From assembly GCF_012427845.1 (NCBI RefSeq), contig NZ_CP038498.1, positions 1 through 64,000 on the forward strand: DNA of 64,000 nucleotides, written 5' to 3'. The position numbers were made by a program, and so were the translations under genes. Each line of letters starts with the position of its first letter. Position 1 is the stretch's first letter. The DNA is from Pectobacterium punjabense. GTDB taxonomy: Bacteria > Pseudomonadota > Gammaproteobacteria > Enterobacterales > Enterobacteriaceae. The notes beneath the pieces are model-generated. The model saw only the letters and a list, made by a program, of their open reading frames with translations, had not been told where the DNA came from and made no database searches. Positions 49,209 to 59,189 of the stretch are shown piece by piece.

Positions 49209-50816
49209 ATGGAAAAATCCCTGGTTAAATCAAGGGTGTTGAAGTTCGGCCTTGGTTTGCTCGCCCTGTCCGTCGCGGCAGGTGTTCAGGCAAAAACGCT
49301 GGTTTACTGCTCAGAAGGCTCCCCGGAAGGTTTTAACCCACAGCTATTCACCTCCGGTACGACGTTTGATGCCAGCTCTATCCCTATTTATAACCGTCTG
49401 GTGGAATTTAAAGACGGTACCACGGACACCGGTCCGGGTTTGGCTGAAAAATGGGATATTAGCGAAGACGGCAAAACCTATACCTTCCATTTGCGCAAAG
49501 GCGTGAAATGGCAAGACAGCAAGGATTTCAAACCTTCTCGTGAGTTCAATGCTGATGACGTCATTTTCTCCTTCATGCGTCAGCAGGATGCTAACCATCC
49601 GTACCATAAAGTTTCTGGCGGCAGCTATGAATACTATCAGGGTATGGGTATGCCGGAATTGGTCAGCAAAGTCGAAAAAGTAGACGACTATACCGTCCGC
49701 TTTGTGTTAAGCCGCCCTGAAGCGCCGTTCCTGGCAAACCTGGCGATGGACTTCGCTTCTATCTTATCTGCGGAATATGCGGACAACATGCTGAAAGCCG
49801 GTACGCCGGAGAAGATTGATCTGAACCCAATCGGTACAGGCCCATTCCAGCTACAACAGTACCAGAAAGACTCGCGCATTCTGTATAAAGCTTTCGAAGG
49901 CTTCTGGGGCAGCAAGCCGGGCGTCGATCGTCTGGTCTTCTCCATCACGCCAGATGCGTCTGTGCGTTACGCTAAGCTGCAAAAAGACGAATGCCAGATC
50001 ATGCCGTATCCAAACCCGGCCGATCTTGCCCGCATGAAAGAAGACAAAAATATCACGTTGCTGGAACAGCCAGGCCTGAACGTTGGCTATCTGGCCTACA
50101 ACGTTGAGAAAAAACCGCTGGATAACGTCAAGATTCGCCAGGCGCTGAACTATGCGGTGAACAAGTCTGCCATCATCGATGCGGTCTATCAGGGCGCGGG
50201 TCAAGCAGCAACCAACCTGATCCCACCGACTATGTGGGGCTACAACAACGACGTTAAAGACTACAGCTACGATCCTGAGAAAGCGAAAGCCCTGCTGAAA
50301 GAAGCGGGTATGGCTGACGGCTTCTCTATCGACCTGTGGGCAATGCCGGTACAGCGTCCGTACAACCCGAACGCGCGTCGTATGGCGGAAATGATTCAGT
50401 CCGACTGGGCGAAAGTGGGTGTGAAAGCCAAGATCGTTACCTACGAGTGGGGCGAGTATCTGAAGCGTGCGAAAGACGGCGAGCACCAGACGGTGCTGAT
50501 GGGTTGGACTGGCGACAATGGGGACCCAGATAACTTCTTCGCGACCCTGTTCAGCTGCGACGCAGCTAAAAATGGCTCCAACTACTCCAAGTGGTGCTAC
50601 AAGCCGTTTGAAGACCTGATCCAACCGGCGCGTGCCGTTTCCGATCACGAAAAACGTATTGAGCTGTACAAGCAGGCTCAGGTTGTGATGCACGATCAGG
50701 CTCCGGCGCTGATTGTCGCGCACTCCACCGTGTACGAGCCTGTGCGTAAAAACGTGAAAGGTTATGTGGTTCAGCCGCGTGGCGTGCATAGCTTCAACAA
50801 CGTGACGTTGGATTAA
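49209..50816 (+). CDS. dppA: Dipeptide-binding protein DppA
   Basis: This is a periplasmic dipeptide (and heme) binding protein (535 aa). The signal peptide is cut after GVQA before KTLVYCSEG. It is strongly similar to E. coli DppA throughout (VSGGSYEYYQGMGMPEL; MGWTGDNGDPDNFFATLFSC). It heads dppABCDF, and a hairpin separates it from dppB. It is distinct from the family-5 binding protein at 17087. Confidence 0.97.
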   Translation: MEKSLVKSRVLKFGLGLLALSVAAGVQAKTLVYCSEGSPEGFNPQLFTSGTTFDASSIPIYNRLVEFKDGTTDTGPGLAEKWDISEDGKTYTFHLRKGVKWQDSKDFKPSREFNADDVIFSFMRQQDANHPYHKVSGGSYEYYQGMGMPELVSKVEKVDDYTVRFVLSRPEAPFLANLAMDFASILSAEYADNMLKAGTPEKIDLNPIGTGPFQLQQYQKDSRILYKAFEGFWGSKPGVDRLVFSITPDASVRYAKLQKDECQIMPYPNPADLARMKEDKNITLLEQPGLNVGYLAYNVEKKPLDNVKIRQALNYAVNKSAIIDAVYQGAGQAATNLIPPTMWGYNNDVKDYSYDPEKAKALLKEAGMADGFSIDLWAMPVQRPYNPNARRMAEMIQSDWAKVGVKAKIVTYEWGEYLKRAKDGEHQTVLMGWTGDNGDPDNFFATLFSCDAAKNGSNYSKWCYKPFEDLIQPARAVSDHEKRIELYKQAQVVMHDQAPALIVAHSTVYEPVRKNVKGYVVQPRGVHSFNNVTLD

Positions 50817-50845
50817 GTCAGCCACTCGATTTTCACGGACATTGA

Positions 50846-50895
50846 AAACCCCGACCTTGCGGTTTCTCGTTAGAGGAGCCGTGGAGGCGGGGTTT
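50846..50895 (+). terminator. Intercistronic stem-loop between dppA and dppB
   Basis: AAACCCCG (50846-50853) pairs with CGGGGTTT (50888-50895), enclosing further short pairings. No long T run follows. It probably stabilises or partly terminates dppA mRNA, so that DppA exceeds the membrane subunits. That role is inferred. Confidence 0.6.
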
Positions 50896-51027
50896 CTTGC
50901 CCGTTAAATATTTATGGCGGACCGTCGCATACGACGTTTTAAAATCGCTCCTGGCGATTTTTTGGCTGTGAGCAATGATAAGCCTGATGGCCAATGAGCC
51001 AACGGGCATGAATAGAGAGTTCGGGAT

Positions 51028-52047
51028 ATGTTGCAGTTCATACTCCGGCGTTTGGGACTCGTTATCCCAACGTTTATTGGTATCACCCTGTTGACGTTTG
51101 CCTTCGTGCACATGATTCCGGGTGACCCGGTGATGATCATGGCGGGGGAGCGTGGTATTTCCGCTGAGCGCCATGCGCAATTGCTGGCTGAAATGGGGCT
51201 GGATAAGCCGCTTTGGCAGCAATACATCCACTATATCGGCGGTGTGTTACAGGGCGATCTGGGGATCTCCCTCAAGAGCCGCATCCCCGTGTGGGAAGAA
51301 TTTGTTCCTCGCTTCAAAGCGACGCTGGAACTGGGTATCTGCGCGATGCTGTTTGCTATCGCGGTTGGGATTCCGGTTGGTGTGCTGGCTGCGGTTAAAC
51401 GCGGTTCTATTTTCGATCATACCTCTGTTGGCCTGGCGCTGACGGGCTACTCCATGCCTATCTTCTGGTGGGGCATGATGTTGATTATGCTGGTCTCCGT
51501 TCAACTCAACCTGACGCCCGTCTCGGGGCGCATCAGCGATACGATTTTCCTCGATGACAGTATGCCGCTGACTGGCTTTATGCTGATCGATACCTTGTTC
51601 TGGGGCGAAAAAGGCGATTTTATCGACGCGGTTGAACACATGATCCTGCCAGCTATCGTGCTGGGCACCATTCCGCTGGCGGTGATTGTGCGTATGACGC
51701 GTTCCGCGATGCTGGAAGTGCTGGGAGAGGACTACATTCGTACCGCTCGCGCCAAAGGGCTGAGTCGTCTGCGCGTCATTGTTGTGCACGCGTTGCGTAA
51801 TGCGATGCTGCCGGTGGTAACAGTGATTGGCTTGCAGGTCGGCACCATGCTGGCCGGGGCGATCCTGACGGAAACCATCTTCTCCTGGCCGGGCTTGGGG
51901 CGGTGGTTGATCGATGCATTGCAGCGTCGTGACTATCCGGTGGTTCAGGGCGGTGTGCTGCTGGTGGCAACCATGATTATTCTGGTTAACCTGCTGGTCG
52001 ATGTGCTCTACGGCGTGGTTAACCCACGCATCCGTCACAAGAAATAA
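51028..52047 (+). CDS. dppB: Dipeptide ABC transporter permease DppB
   Basis: This is an inner-membrane permease (339 aa). The start MLQFILRRLGLVIPTFIGITLL and the EAA loop DYIRTARAKGLSRLRVIVVHALRN match E. coli DppB. It follows dppA by 211 bases and precedes dppC by 12 bases. Confidence 0.96.
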   Translation: MLQFILRRLGLVIPTFIGITLLTFAFVHMIPGDPVMIMAGERGISAERHAQLLAEMGLDKPLWQQYIHYIGGVLQGDLGISLKSRIPVWEEFVPRFKATLELGICAMLFAIAVGIPVGVLAAVKRGSIFDHTSVGLALTGYSMPIFWWGMMLIMLVSVQLNLTPVSGRISDTIFLDDSMPLTGFMLIDTLFWGEKGDFIDAVEHMILPAIVLGTIPLAVIVRMTRSAMLEVLGEDYIRTARAKGLSRLRVIVVHALRNAMLPVVTVIGLQVGTMLAGAILTETIFSWPGLGRWLIDALQRRDYPVVQGGVLLVATMIILVNLLVDVLYGVVNPRIRHKK

Positions 52048-52059
52048 GGGGAGGCTAAG

Positions 52060-52962
52060 ATGACACACGTCACTGAACCGGTTGTAAACAACGCGCCGAA
52101 GCCGATGACCCCGTTACAGGAATTCTGGCACTATTTTAAACGTAACAAAGGGGCGGTTGTTGGCATGGTGTATGTCGCACTGATGCTGATTATCGCTATT
52201 GGTGCCAACGTGTTGGCTCCGCACTTACCTGCCGAGCAGTTCCGCGATGCACTGCTTCGTCCGCCTGTCTGGCAAGAGGGCGGAAGCTGGCAGTTTATTC
52301 TGGGAACGGATGACGTCGGGCGTGATGTCCTGTCCCGTCTGATGTACGGCGCGCGCCTGTCGCTGTTGGTCGGCTGTCTGGTGGTTGTGCTATCGCTGGT
52401 GCTGGGGGTGATTTTCGGCCTGCTGGCGGGATATTTCGGCGGGGTGGTCGATGCGTTCATCATGCGTATCGTCGATATCATGCTGGCACTGCCAAGCCTG
52501 CTGTTGGCGCTGGTACTGGTCGCTGTCTTTGGACCTTCGATTGTGAATGCCTCACTGGCGTTGACCTTCGTGGCGTTGCCGCACTATGTCCGTTTGACTC
52601 GCGCCGCGGTACTGGTGGAAGTTAATCGCGATTACGTCACCGCTTCACGCGTGGCGGGTGCTAGCTCGGCACGCCAGATGTTCGTCAACATTCTTCCTAA
52701 CTGCCTGGCACCACTGATTGTGCAGGCTTCTCTCGGTTTTTCTAACGCCATTCTTGATATGGCTGCTTTGGGTTTCCTCGGTATGGGCGCACAGCCGCCA
52801 ACGCCAGAGTGGGGCACCATGCTGTCGGACGTTTTGCAATTTGCGCAAAGCGCCTGGTGGGTGGTGACGTTCCCCGGTCTGGCAATCTTACTGACGGTAT
52901 TGGCGTTTAACCTGATGGGGGACGGCTTGCGTGACGCTCTCGACCCCAAACTCAAGCAGTGA
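52060..52962 (+). CDS. dppC: Dipeptide ABC transporter permease DppC
   Basis: This is the second permease (300 aa) of the dipeptide importer. The [22 protein letters not shown] motif and EAA loop [21 protein letters not shown] are typical. It partners with DppB and is followed by dppD 13 bases later. Confidence 0.96.
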   Translation: MTHVTEPVVNNAPKPMTPLQEFWHYFKRNKGAVVGMVYVALMLIIAIGANVLAPHLPAEQFRDALLRPPVWQEGGSWQFILGTDDVGRDVLSRLMYGARLSLLVGCLVVVLSLVLGVIFGLLAGYFGGVVDAFIMRIVDIMLALPSLLLALVLVAVFGPSIVNASLALTFVALPHYVRLTRAAVLVEVNRDYVTASRVAGASSARQMFVNILPNCLAPLIVQASLGFSNAILDMAALGFLGMGAQPPTPEWGTMLSDVLQFAQSAWWVVTFPGLAILLTVLAFNLMGDGLRDALDPKLKQ

Positions 52963-52975
52963 TAGAGGTAGAGAG

Positions 52976-53956
52976 ATGGCGTTGCTCAATGTAGATAAAC
53001 TGTCGGTTCACTTTGGTGATGAGGATCTACCGTTTCGTGCGGTCGATCGTATCAGCTACCAGGTTGAACAAGGTCAGGTCGTCGGTATCGTCGGAGAGTC
53101 TGGTTCTGGTAAATCCGTCAGTTCGCTAGCGATTATGGGGTTGATTGATTACCCCGGAAAAGTGATGGCCGACAAGCTGGAGTTTAACCAGCGTGATTTA
53201 ACGAAAATTTCTGAGAAAGAACGGCGTAATCTGGTGGGCTCGGAAGTCGCGATGATTTTCCAGGACCCGATGACCAGCTTGAACCCGTGTTACACCGTCG
53301 GCTACCAGATCATGGAAGCCATCAAGGTGCATCAGGGGGGTAACCGCAAAACGCGTCGTCAGCGAGCGATTGATCTGCTGACGCTGGTTGGGATTCCCGA
53401 TCCGGCTTCGCGTCTTGACGTGTATCCACACCAGCTTTCCGGTGGGATGAGCCAGCGCGTGATGATCGCGATGGCGATTGCCTGTCGGCCAAAGCTGTTG
53501 ATTGCGGATGAACCTACCACGGCACTGGACGTGACTATTCAGGCGCAGATTATCGAACTGCTGCTCGAATTGCAGCAGCGCGAGAATATGGCGCTGATCC
53601 TGATTACGCACGATTTGGCGCTGGTGGCCGAAGCGGCGCACCACATCATCGTGATGTATGCCGGGCAGGTGGTGGAATCGGGTAAAGCGGCGGATATTTT
53701 TCGTGCTCCCCGCCATCCGTACACTCAGGCGCTGCTGCGTGCGCTGCCGGAGTTTGCGGTGGATAAAGCCCGTCTGGCATCGCTGCCGGGTGTGGTGCCG
53801 GGTAAATACGATCGCCCAAATGGCTGTCTGTTAAACCCGCGCTGCCCCTATGCACAGGACCGCTGCCGTCAGGAAGAACCTGGGCTGCGCGATATTCCTG
53901 GTCGTCAGGTGAAATGTCATACACCGCTGGATGATGCGGGGAGGCCAACCCTATGA
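52976..53956 (+). CDS. dppD: Dipeptide ABC transporter ATPase DppD
   Basis: This is an ATPase subunit (326 aa) with Walker A GESGSGKS, Walker [13 protein letters not shown] and the C-terminal cysteine-rich motif of oligopeptide ATPases ([14 protein letters not shown]). I chose ATG 52976, preceded by GAGGTAGAG, matching the E. coli start; an upstream in-frame GTG overlaps dppC. Its stop overlaps the dppF start by four bases. Confidence 0.96.
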   Translation: MALLNVDKLSVHFGDEDLPFRAVDRISYQVEQGQVVGIVGESGSGKSVSSLAIMGLIDYPGKVMADKLEFNQRDLTKISEKERRNLVGSEVAMIFQDPMTSLNPCYTVGYQIMEAIKVHQGGNRKTRRQRAIDLLTLVGIPDPASRLDVYPHQLSGGMSQRVMIAMAIACRPKLLIADEPTTALDVTIQAQIIELLLELQQRENMALILITHDLALVAEAAHHIIVMYAGQVVESGKAADIFRAPRHPYTQALLRALPEFAVDKARLASLPGVVPGKYDRPNGCLLNPRCPYAQDRCRQEEPGLRDIPGRQVKCHTPLDDAGRPTL

Positions 53957-54963
53957 GTGAACTGAATGCCACATCGCAGCCGTACTTGCTGCATGCGATC
54001 GATTTGAAAAAACACTATCCGGTGAAAAAGGGTTTTTTTGCGCCGGAACGGATGGTGAAGGCGCTGGATGGCGTGTCCTTTACGCTGGAGCGTGGTAAAA
54101 CGCTGGCGGTGGTGGGAGAATCCGGTTGTGGGAAATCTACGCTGGGCCGCCTGCTGACAATGATCGAAACCCCGTCAGAAGGCGAGCTGTACTATCAGGG
54201 GCAAGATCTGCTGAAGCCGGACCCCGCAGCGCAGAAACTGCGTCGGCAGAAGATCCAGATCGTTTTCCAGAATCCTTACGGATCGCTGAATCCGCGCAAG
54301 AAAGTCGGCCAGATCCTGGAAGAACCACTCCAGATCAATACTGAGTTGTCGAAAGCCGAACGCCGTGAAAAAGCGCTGGCGATGATGGCGAAAGTGGGGC
54401 TGAAAACGGAGCATTATGACCGCTATCCGCATATGTTCTCCGGCGGTCAGCGTCAGCGTATTGCTATCGCCCGTGGGCTGATGCTAGACCCAGACGTGGT
54501 GATTGCCGATGAACCCGTTTCGGCGCTGGATGTGTCTGTGCGTGCACAGGTGCTGAACCTGATGATGGACTTACAGCAGGATTTGGGGCTGTCTTATGTT
54601 TTCATCTCGCACGATCTGTCTGTGGTCGAGCATATTGCTGATGAAGTGATGGTAATGTATCTGGGTCGCTGTGTTGAGAAAGGCAGTAAAGATGCCATTT
54701 TCAACAATCCGCGTCACCCTTATACGCAGGCGTTACTGTCCGCGACGCCGCGCCTGAACCCGGATTTACGCCGCGAGCGCATCAAGCTGACGGGGGAGTT
54801 GCCTAGCCCGCTGAATCCACCGCCGGGCTGCGCGTTTAACGCCCGCTGTCAGCGCTGCTTCAGCACCTGCACGCAGTTCCAGCCGCAGCTGAAAACCTAC
54901 GGCGAACAGCAGGTTGCCTGCTTTGCCGTCGATCAGGACGAACAAGGCACCGCAATCGCCTAG
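53953..54963 (+). CDS. dppF: Dipeptide ABC transporter ATPase DppF
   Basis: This is the second ATPase (336 aa) with Walker A GESGCGKS, signature FSGGQRQR and Walker [13 protein letters not shown]. The cysteine motif [14 protein letters not shown] is near the C-terminus. ATG overlaps the dppD stop, showing coupling. It ends the dpp operon at a strong terminator shared with avtA. Confidence 0.96.
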   Translation: MSELNATSQPYLLHAIDLKKHYPVKKGFFAPERMVKALDGVSFTLERGKTLAVVGESGCGKSTLGRLLTMIETPSEGELYYQGQDLLKPDPAAQKLRRQKIQIVFQNPYGSLNPRKKVGQILEEPLQINTELSKAERREKALAMMAKVGLKTEHYDRYPHMFSGGQRQRIAIARGLMLDPDVVIADEPVSALDVSVRAQVLNLMMDLQQDLGLSYVFISHDLSVVEHIADEVMVMYLGRCVEKGSKDAIFNNPRHPYTQALLSATPRLNPDLRRERIKLTGELPSPLNPPPGCAFNARCQRCFSTCTQFQPQLKTYGEQQVACFAVDQDEQGTAIA

Positions 54964-54972
54964 TTTTCCTCT

Positions 54973-55003
54973 GATGCCCCACGCGGTTAAAGCGTGGGGC
55001 ATC
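54973..55003. terminator. Bidirectional hairpin between dppF and avtA
   Basis: GATGCCCCACGC (54973-54984) pairs perfectly with GCGTGGGGCATC (54992-55003). It lies between convergent genes. The T content after the stem is low on both strands, so termination may be incomplete. Confidence 0.7.
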
Positions 55004-55017
55004 CTGCCAGTGGCGCA

Positions 55018-56268
55018 TTACCCTTCCTGCATTGCCTTTTCAACTTCTTCCGCCAGTATCGCAATACCCTGTTCGATTTTCTCCGGTTCCGGCACATAGT
55101 TCATGCGCATGCATTGATGAGCGTGTTGCCATTCCTGCTCCATGCCGGGGAAGAAATAGTGGCCCGGCACCATGAGGACGCCGCGTTTTTTCAGGCGCTG
55201 GTATAGGATTTCTGTCGTGATGGGCAGATCCTTAAACCACAGCCACAGGAAGATCGCCCCTTCTGGTTTATGAATCAGGCACTGCTCTGGGGACAGGTAG
55301 CGACGGATAATGGCGATAGTTTCTGTCACGCGCTGCTGGTAGAACGGGCGTATGACATCATTAGATAAGCGCAACAGATCGCCACGCTGAATCATCTCAT
55401 GCGCCAGCGCCGGGCCGACCGCGCCTGGTGACAGACTAATGATGCCGTTCATGTTGCCGATCGCTGAAATCACCTTTTCATCTGCAATCACGATGCCGCA
55501 GCGCGAACCGGGTAGACCCAGTTTGGACAGACTCATGCACAGGATGATATTTGGGTTCCACAGCGGCGTGGCATCACTGAAAATGATACCGGGGAAAGGC
55601 ACGCCATAGGCGTTATCAATCAGCAGAGGAACCTTGTGCTGCTGCGCCAGAATATCCAGACGCATCAGTTCGTCGTCGGTCAGCACGTTACCGGTTGGGT
55701 TGGTTGGTCGGGATACGCAAACTAGCCCGATATCATCGGTAATCGACAGATGATCGAAATCGACGTGATATTTAAATTGTCCTTCAGGCAACAGTTCGAT
55801 CTGGGGACGAACAGAAACGAACATGTCTTCGTCCAGCCCGGAATCCGAATAGCCGATATATTCCGGTGCCAGCGGAAACAGCACTTTTTTCAGACTGCCA
55901 TCGCTATGGCGACCAGCAAACAGGTTAAATAAGTAGAAAAACGCGCTCTGGCTGCCATTTGTCAGCGCAATGTTCTGTGGTCCAATCTGCCAGCCTAATT
56001 CACTACTCAGGAGTTCGGCTAACGCATTAAGCAGCGTATCCTTACCTTGCGGGCCGTCGTAGTTACACAGCGCTTCCGTTAATTTTCCTTGTTCCAGCAT
56101 GTCCTGACACAACTGCTGGAAGTAACTATCCATCTCTGGAATGTGCGCCGGATTGCCGCCCCCCAGCATGATTGCGCCTGGCGTACGCAGCCCTTCGTTC
56201 AGATCGTCCATTAATTGGGTGATGCCAGCGTGACGCGTGAATTTCTTGCCGAAAAGAGAAAAGTTCAT
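55018..56268 (-). CDS. avtA: Valine-pyruvate aminotransferase AvtA
   Basis: This PLP-dependent transaminase (416 aa) exchanges amino groups between valine and pyruvate (transaminase C). It aligns closely with E. coli AvtA (IMLGGGNPAHIPEM, LTNGSQSAFFYLFNLFAGR, SRPTNPTGNV). The PLP lysine lies in SLSKLGLPGSR. It is convergent with dppF. No leader peptide or attenuator was recognised upstream. Confidence 0.96.
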   Translation of the reverse strand: MNFSLFGKKFTRHAGITQLMDDLNEGLRTPGAIMLGGGNPAHIPEMDSYFQQLCQDMLEQGKLTEALCNYDGPQGKDTLLNALAELLSSELGWQIGPQNIALTNGSQSAFFYLFNLFAGRHSDGSLKKVLFPLAPEYIGYSDSGLDEDMFVSVRPQIELLPEGQFKYHVDFDHLSITDDIGLVCVSRPTNPTGNVLTDDELMRLDILAQQHKVPLLIDNAYGVPFPGIIFSDATPLWNPNIILCMSLSKLGLPGSRCGIVIADEKVISAIGNMNGIISLSPGAVGPALAHEMIQRGDLLRLSNDVIRPFYQQRVTETIAIIRRYLSPEQCLIHKPEGAIFLWLWFKDLPITTEILYQRLKKRGVLMVPGHYFFPGMEQEWQHAHQCMRMNYVPEPEKIEQGIAILAEEVEKAMQEG

Positions 56269-56660
56269 AGTTTATTTATCAGTGATCGTACACAGGTTAG
56301 CGGCAACCATAGCGCTTGCGCTAATAGGGTGCAATGTGGTCAAAAAACAATCCAATAATCTTTTATCCTGCAATGATTAGATATTTCAGTATTAATCGCT
56401 AATGTTATCGTTATCGGCAAAATGCTTTTAGTCGACATGCGTTATTTTGCTGAAACGATGTCAGCATTTACCGATCAACATCTCAATAATTATGCAATAA
56501 CAGTATCTATTTCCAGATGATAAGTGATGTTAATCAGATAAATGGCGCGATAATGCTGAATTTCTCTATCTGGTGATAGCTATCACATTCTGACCATCCG
56601 CTGATTTGTAGTCTTTAGCTCGCATTAGCTAAAACAATTCAGCAAAGAGGGATGGGTAAC
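56269..56660. other. Divergent intergenic region between avtA and the DUF4432 gene
   Basis: This 392-base A/T-rich gap contains a probable CRP site (56572-56587) close to the DUF4432 gene. No other gene or structure was recognised. Confidence 0.55.
56572..56587. promoter_or_regulatory. Probable CRP site before the DUF4432 gene
   Basis: GGTGATAGCTATCACA differs from TGTGA-N6-TCACA at a single position and is itself a near-perfect palindrome. It lies 74 bases before the chosen start at 56661, a usual distance for CRP activation. Confidence 0.6.
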
Positions 56661-57869
56661 ATGAAAAAATTACTGGCTATAGGAATTACACTGGCGCTGA
56701 CATCATGGCAATTATCGGCGCAGACGTTTGTGCTGACAGATGCTGAAAGCAGTGTGGAAAAGGGAAACTGGCAAATCAGCAGTGATGCTCTGAAGATCAA
56801 GAATCAGCATTTCAGCATTGAACAAAAAGTCCTGCACGGTGGACGTCAGGAAGGCAGTAAAGTGATTACGATTACCAGTCAGGATGGACTGAAAATTGCT
56901 CTCAGCCCAACGCGAGGGATGAATTTACTGCATGCGGTAGGTAAAAACATTCGTTTGGGGTGGGATTCGCCGGTTGATGAGGTCGTCAATCCGAATACCA
57001 TCAATCTGGAAAGCCGTAATGGACTGGGTTGGCTGGAAGGTTTCAATGAGATGATGGTGCGCTGTGGCTTCGAGTGGACGGGGCACCCGGTTGTCAGCGA
57101 TGGCATGATCTACACCCTGCACGGTCGTGCGGGTAATACGCCTGCCTCAAAAGTGGTGGTGGAAGTCAGCGATAGCGCGCCGTATACCATTACGGTACGG
57201 GGTTTGCTGAAGGAAAACAGTTTTAAGAAGTCGAATCTGGAAACCTGGACCGAGCTGCGTTATGTCCCTGGCAGCGAGTCGTTTACTGTGCATGATGTAC
57301 TGACTAATAAAGCCGACTACCCGCGCGACTATCAGATTATCTACCACAGCAATTTCGGTACGCCGATTCTTGAAGAAGGCGCGCGTTTCCTCGCGCCAGT
57401 AAAAGAGATTTCTCCGTTTAATGACCACGCCAAAGCGGGTCTGGCAACCTGGCAAACCTACAAGGGGCCGACAAAAGACTTTGATGAGATGGTGTTCAAC
57501 ATTACGCCGTATACGGATGCACAAGGTAAAACGCTGGCGGCGCTGGTGAACAAGGCGGGAGATAAGGGCGTGTCGATTGCCTTTGACACCCATCAACTGC
57601 CGCTGCTGACGCTGTGGAAAAATACGGATACGGAAAAACAAGGCTACGTGACAGGGATCGAACCCGGCACCAACTACGCCTATCCGGTCACGATTGAACG
57701 TGAGCAAGGGCGAGTCAAAAAGTTACAGCCCGGACAGAGCACCACGTTTGAGCTAACGTACAGCTTGTTGAGTAACGCGGGTGCGGTACAAAAAATGGAA
57801 CAGAAAGTGAAAGCCATTCAGGGCGACAACAAAACTACGCTGACGGAAAAACCGATCGCCGTCGAGTAA
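56661..57869 (+). CDS. Periplasmic DUF4432 (aldose-1-epimerase-fold) protein
   Basis: This protein (402 aa) has a signal peptide (MKKLLAIGITLALTSWQLSA, cut before QTFV) followed by a DUF4432 domain, which adopts the galactose-mutarotase-like fold. Family features include SPTRGMNLLHAVG, GLGWLEGFNEMMVRCG, LHGRAGNTPAS and the ending EPGTNYAYP. The substrate is unknown; a carbohydrate is likely. ATG 56661 is favoured over 56652 by AGAGGG nine bases upstream. It is monocistronic with a CRP site upstream, implying sugar-responsive expression. Confidence 0.85.
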   Translation: MKKLLAIGITLALTSWQLSAQTFVLTDAESSVEKGNWQISSDALKIKNQHFSIEQKVLHGGRQEGSKVITITSQDGLKIALSPTRGMNLLHAVGKNIRLGWDSPVDEVVNPNTINLESRNGLGWLEGFNEMMVRCGFEWTGHPVVSDGMIYTLHGRAGNTPASKVVVEVSDSAPYTITVRGLLKENSFKKSNLETWTELRYVPGSESFTVHDVLTNKADYPRDYQIIYHSNFGTPILEEGARFLAPVKEISPFNDHAKAGLATWQTYKGPTKDFDEMVFNITPYTDAQGKTLAALVNKAGDKGVSIAFDTHQLPLLTLWKNTDTEKQGYVTGIEPGTNYAYPVTIEREQGRVKKLQPGQSTTFELTYSLLSNAGAVQKMEQKVKAIQGDNKTTLTEKPIAVE

Positions 57870-57883
57870 CCGCCATCTATTAT

Positions 57884-57908
57884 GCCGACCACCGATGTGG
57901 TGGTCGGC
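57884..57908 (+). terminator. Hairpin after the DUF4432 gene
   Basis: GCCGACCACC (57884-57893) pairs perfectly with GGTGGTCGGC (57899-57908) with loop GATGT. The tail TATCTCATG is weakly U-rich. Confidence 0.6.
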
Positions 57909-58034
57909 TATCTCATGTGACGATAACGTGTTGTCATCATCACGTGACGCCATAATTATCTTTTCTTATCCGTTTTTTCATTTTACGCGTACCTTGAGGA
58001 AGGTATTTGTTACGTATTTGATCAGGGGATGAGG

Positions 58035-58946
58035 ATGTCGTTGAAAGATGCGCTGCTCGCGCTGTGTGTTGTCGTGTTATGGGGCGTGAATTTTGTCGTA
58101 ATTAAGGTCGGGCTGAACGATATGCCGCCTTTTTTACTGGCAGGGCTGCGGTTTTCGCTGGTGGCGCTCCCGGCTATTTTATTTGTTCCTTTCCCGCGTA
58201 TTCCTCTGAAATGGCTGCTCGCCTATGGCATGACGATTAGCTTTGGCCAGTTTGGTTTCTTGTTTCTCGCTATCAAATTGGGTATGCCCGCGGGAATTGC
58301 ATCGCTGGTATTGCAGGCTCAGGCCTTCTTTACACTGCTGGTTGGCGCGATCTTACTGTCGGAAAAGCTGCGCTGGAATCACGTTGTTGGCATTCTGGTC
58401 GCTGCGATAGGGATGGTGGTGCTGGCGGAAGGGCGCACAGCGCTGCAAATGTCATCCGGTATGACCACCACTACGCTGCTGCTGACGCTCGCGGCAGCGC
58501 TGTCATGGGCGGTGGGTAACATCACTAATAAAATAATCATGAGTAAAAATAACGATGTACGCATCATGTCGTTGGTGGTGTGGGGTGCATTAGTGCCCGT
58601 CGTGCCGTTTTTCATCAGTTCATGGCTGTTTGAGGGCAAGGAGGTGATTGTTCACAGTTTAACCACCATCCAACTGCCGACGATTTTATCTCTGATGTAT
58701 CTGGCGTTTGCGGCAACGATTATTGGCTACGGGATTTGGGGCAGCCTGCTGGCGCGCTACGAAACCTGGCGCGTGGCTCCCTTGCCGCTGCTGGTGCCGG
58801 TGGTTGGGCTGGTTAGCGCCGCTGTATTCCTTGGCGAATCCCTCTCGCTATTACAGATCGTGGGGGCAGTGCTGATTATGGTTGGTCTGCTGGTCAATGT
58901 GTTTGGTGCGCGGCTGCGTGCATGGCGGCCTGCGCGGCAACCATAG
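58035..58946 (+). CDS. eamA: O-acetylserine/cysteine exporter EamA
   Basis: This is a ten-helix DMT-superfamily exporter (303 aa), strongly similar to E. coli EamA (VVLWGVNFVVIKVGL; MPAGIASLVLQAQAFFTLL; RYETWRVAPLPLLVPVVGL). It exports cysteine-pathway metabolites. Two EamA domains, each of five helices, are visible. I chose ATG 58035, preceded by AGGGG at a normal spacing; ATG 58029 would sit directly on that ribosome site. Confidence 0.92.
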   Translation: MSLKDALLALCVVVLWGVNFVVIKVGLNDMPPFLLAGLRFSLVALPAILFVPFPRIPLKWLLAYGMTISFGQFGFLFLAIKLGMPAGIASLVLQAQAFFTLLVGAILLSEKLRWNHVVGILVAAIGMVVLAEGRTALQMSSGMTTTTLLLTLAAALSWAVGNITNKIIMSKNNDVRIMSLVVWGALVPVVPFFISSWLFEGKEVIVHSLTTIQLPTILSLMYLAFAATIIGYGIWGSLLARYETWRVAPLPLLVPVVGLVSAAVFLGESLSLLQIVGAVLIMVGLLVNVFGARLRAWRPARQP

Positions 58947-58972
58947 CAGAACGTATTAACTTGCAGGAGAAA

Positions 58973-59180
58973 ACAGCGCCCGCCGGGCGCTGTCGAGGTT
59001 GCTGACAAAGTTCGCAGAGCGGGGGTAACGGATAGATCGTAAAGACGCTGTAAACACGTCCTTGTGCGCTCGGCTTGCGCCATCCCTGGCGCAAACGCTT
59101 TACTATTCTATTCCGTTACGCCCGTTTTCATTCGACAAGTAGGTTTGTCAACGGTCTGAACAGCGCCCGTCGGGCGCTGT
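58973..59180. repeat. Large nested imperfect palindrome between eamA and uxaB
   Basis: Two nearly identical hairpins bound the element: ACAGCGCCC/GGGCGCTGT at 58973-58993 and at 59160-59180. Between them, GTTGCTGACAAA and TTTGTCAAC mirror each other. The arms GGGGGTAACGGATAGATCG (59021 on) and CTATTCCGTTACGCCC (59107-59122) are inverted relatives, and TTGCGCCA/TGGCGCAA (59075-59094) forms a hairpin near the middle. No open frame of note lies inside. It looks like a MITE-type or dispersed non-coding element. Confidence 0.65.
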
Positions 59181-59189
59181 CGATCATCA

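Noticed and set aside
51247..52068. A 273-codon minus-strand frame opposite dppB
   Set aside because: It is the low-complexity antisense of a membrane protein and covers a conserved gene.
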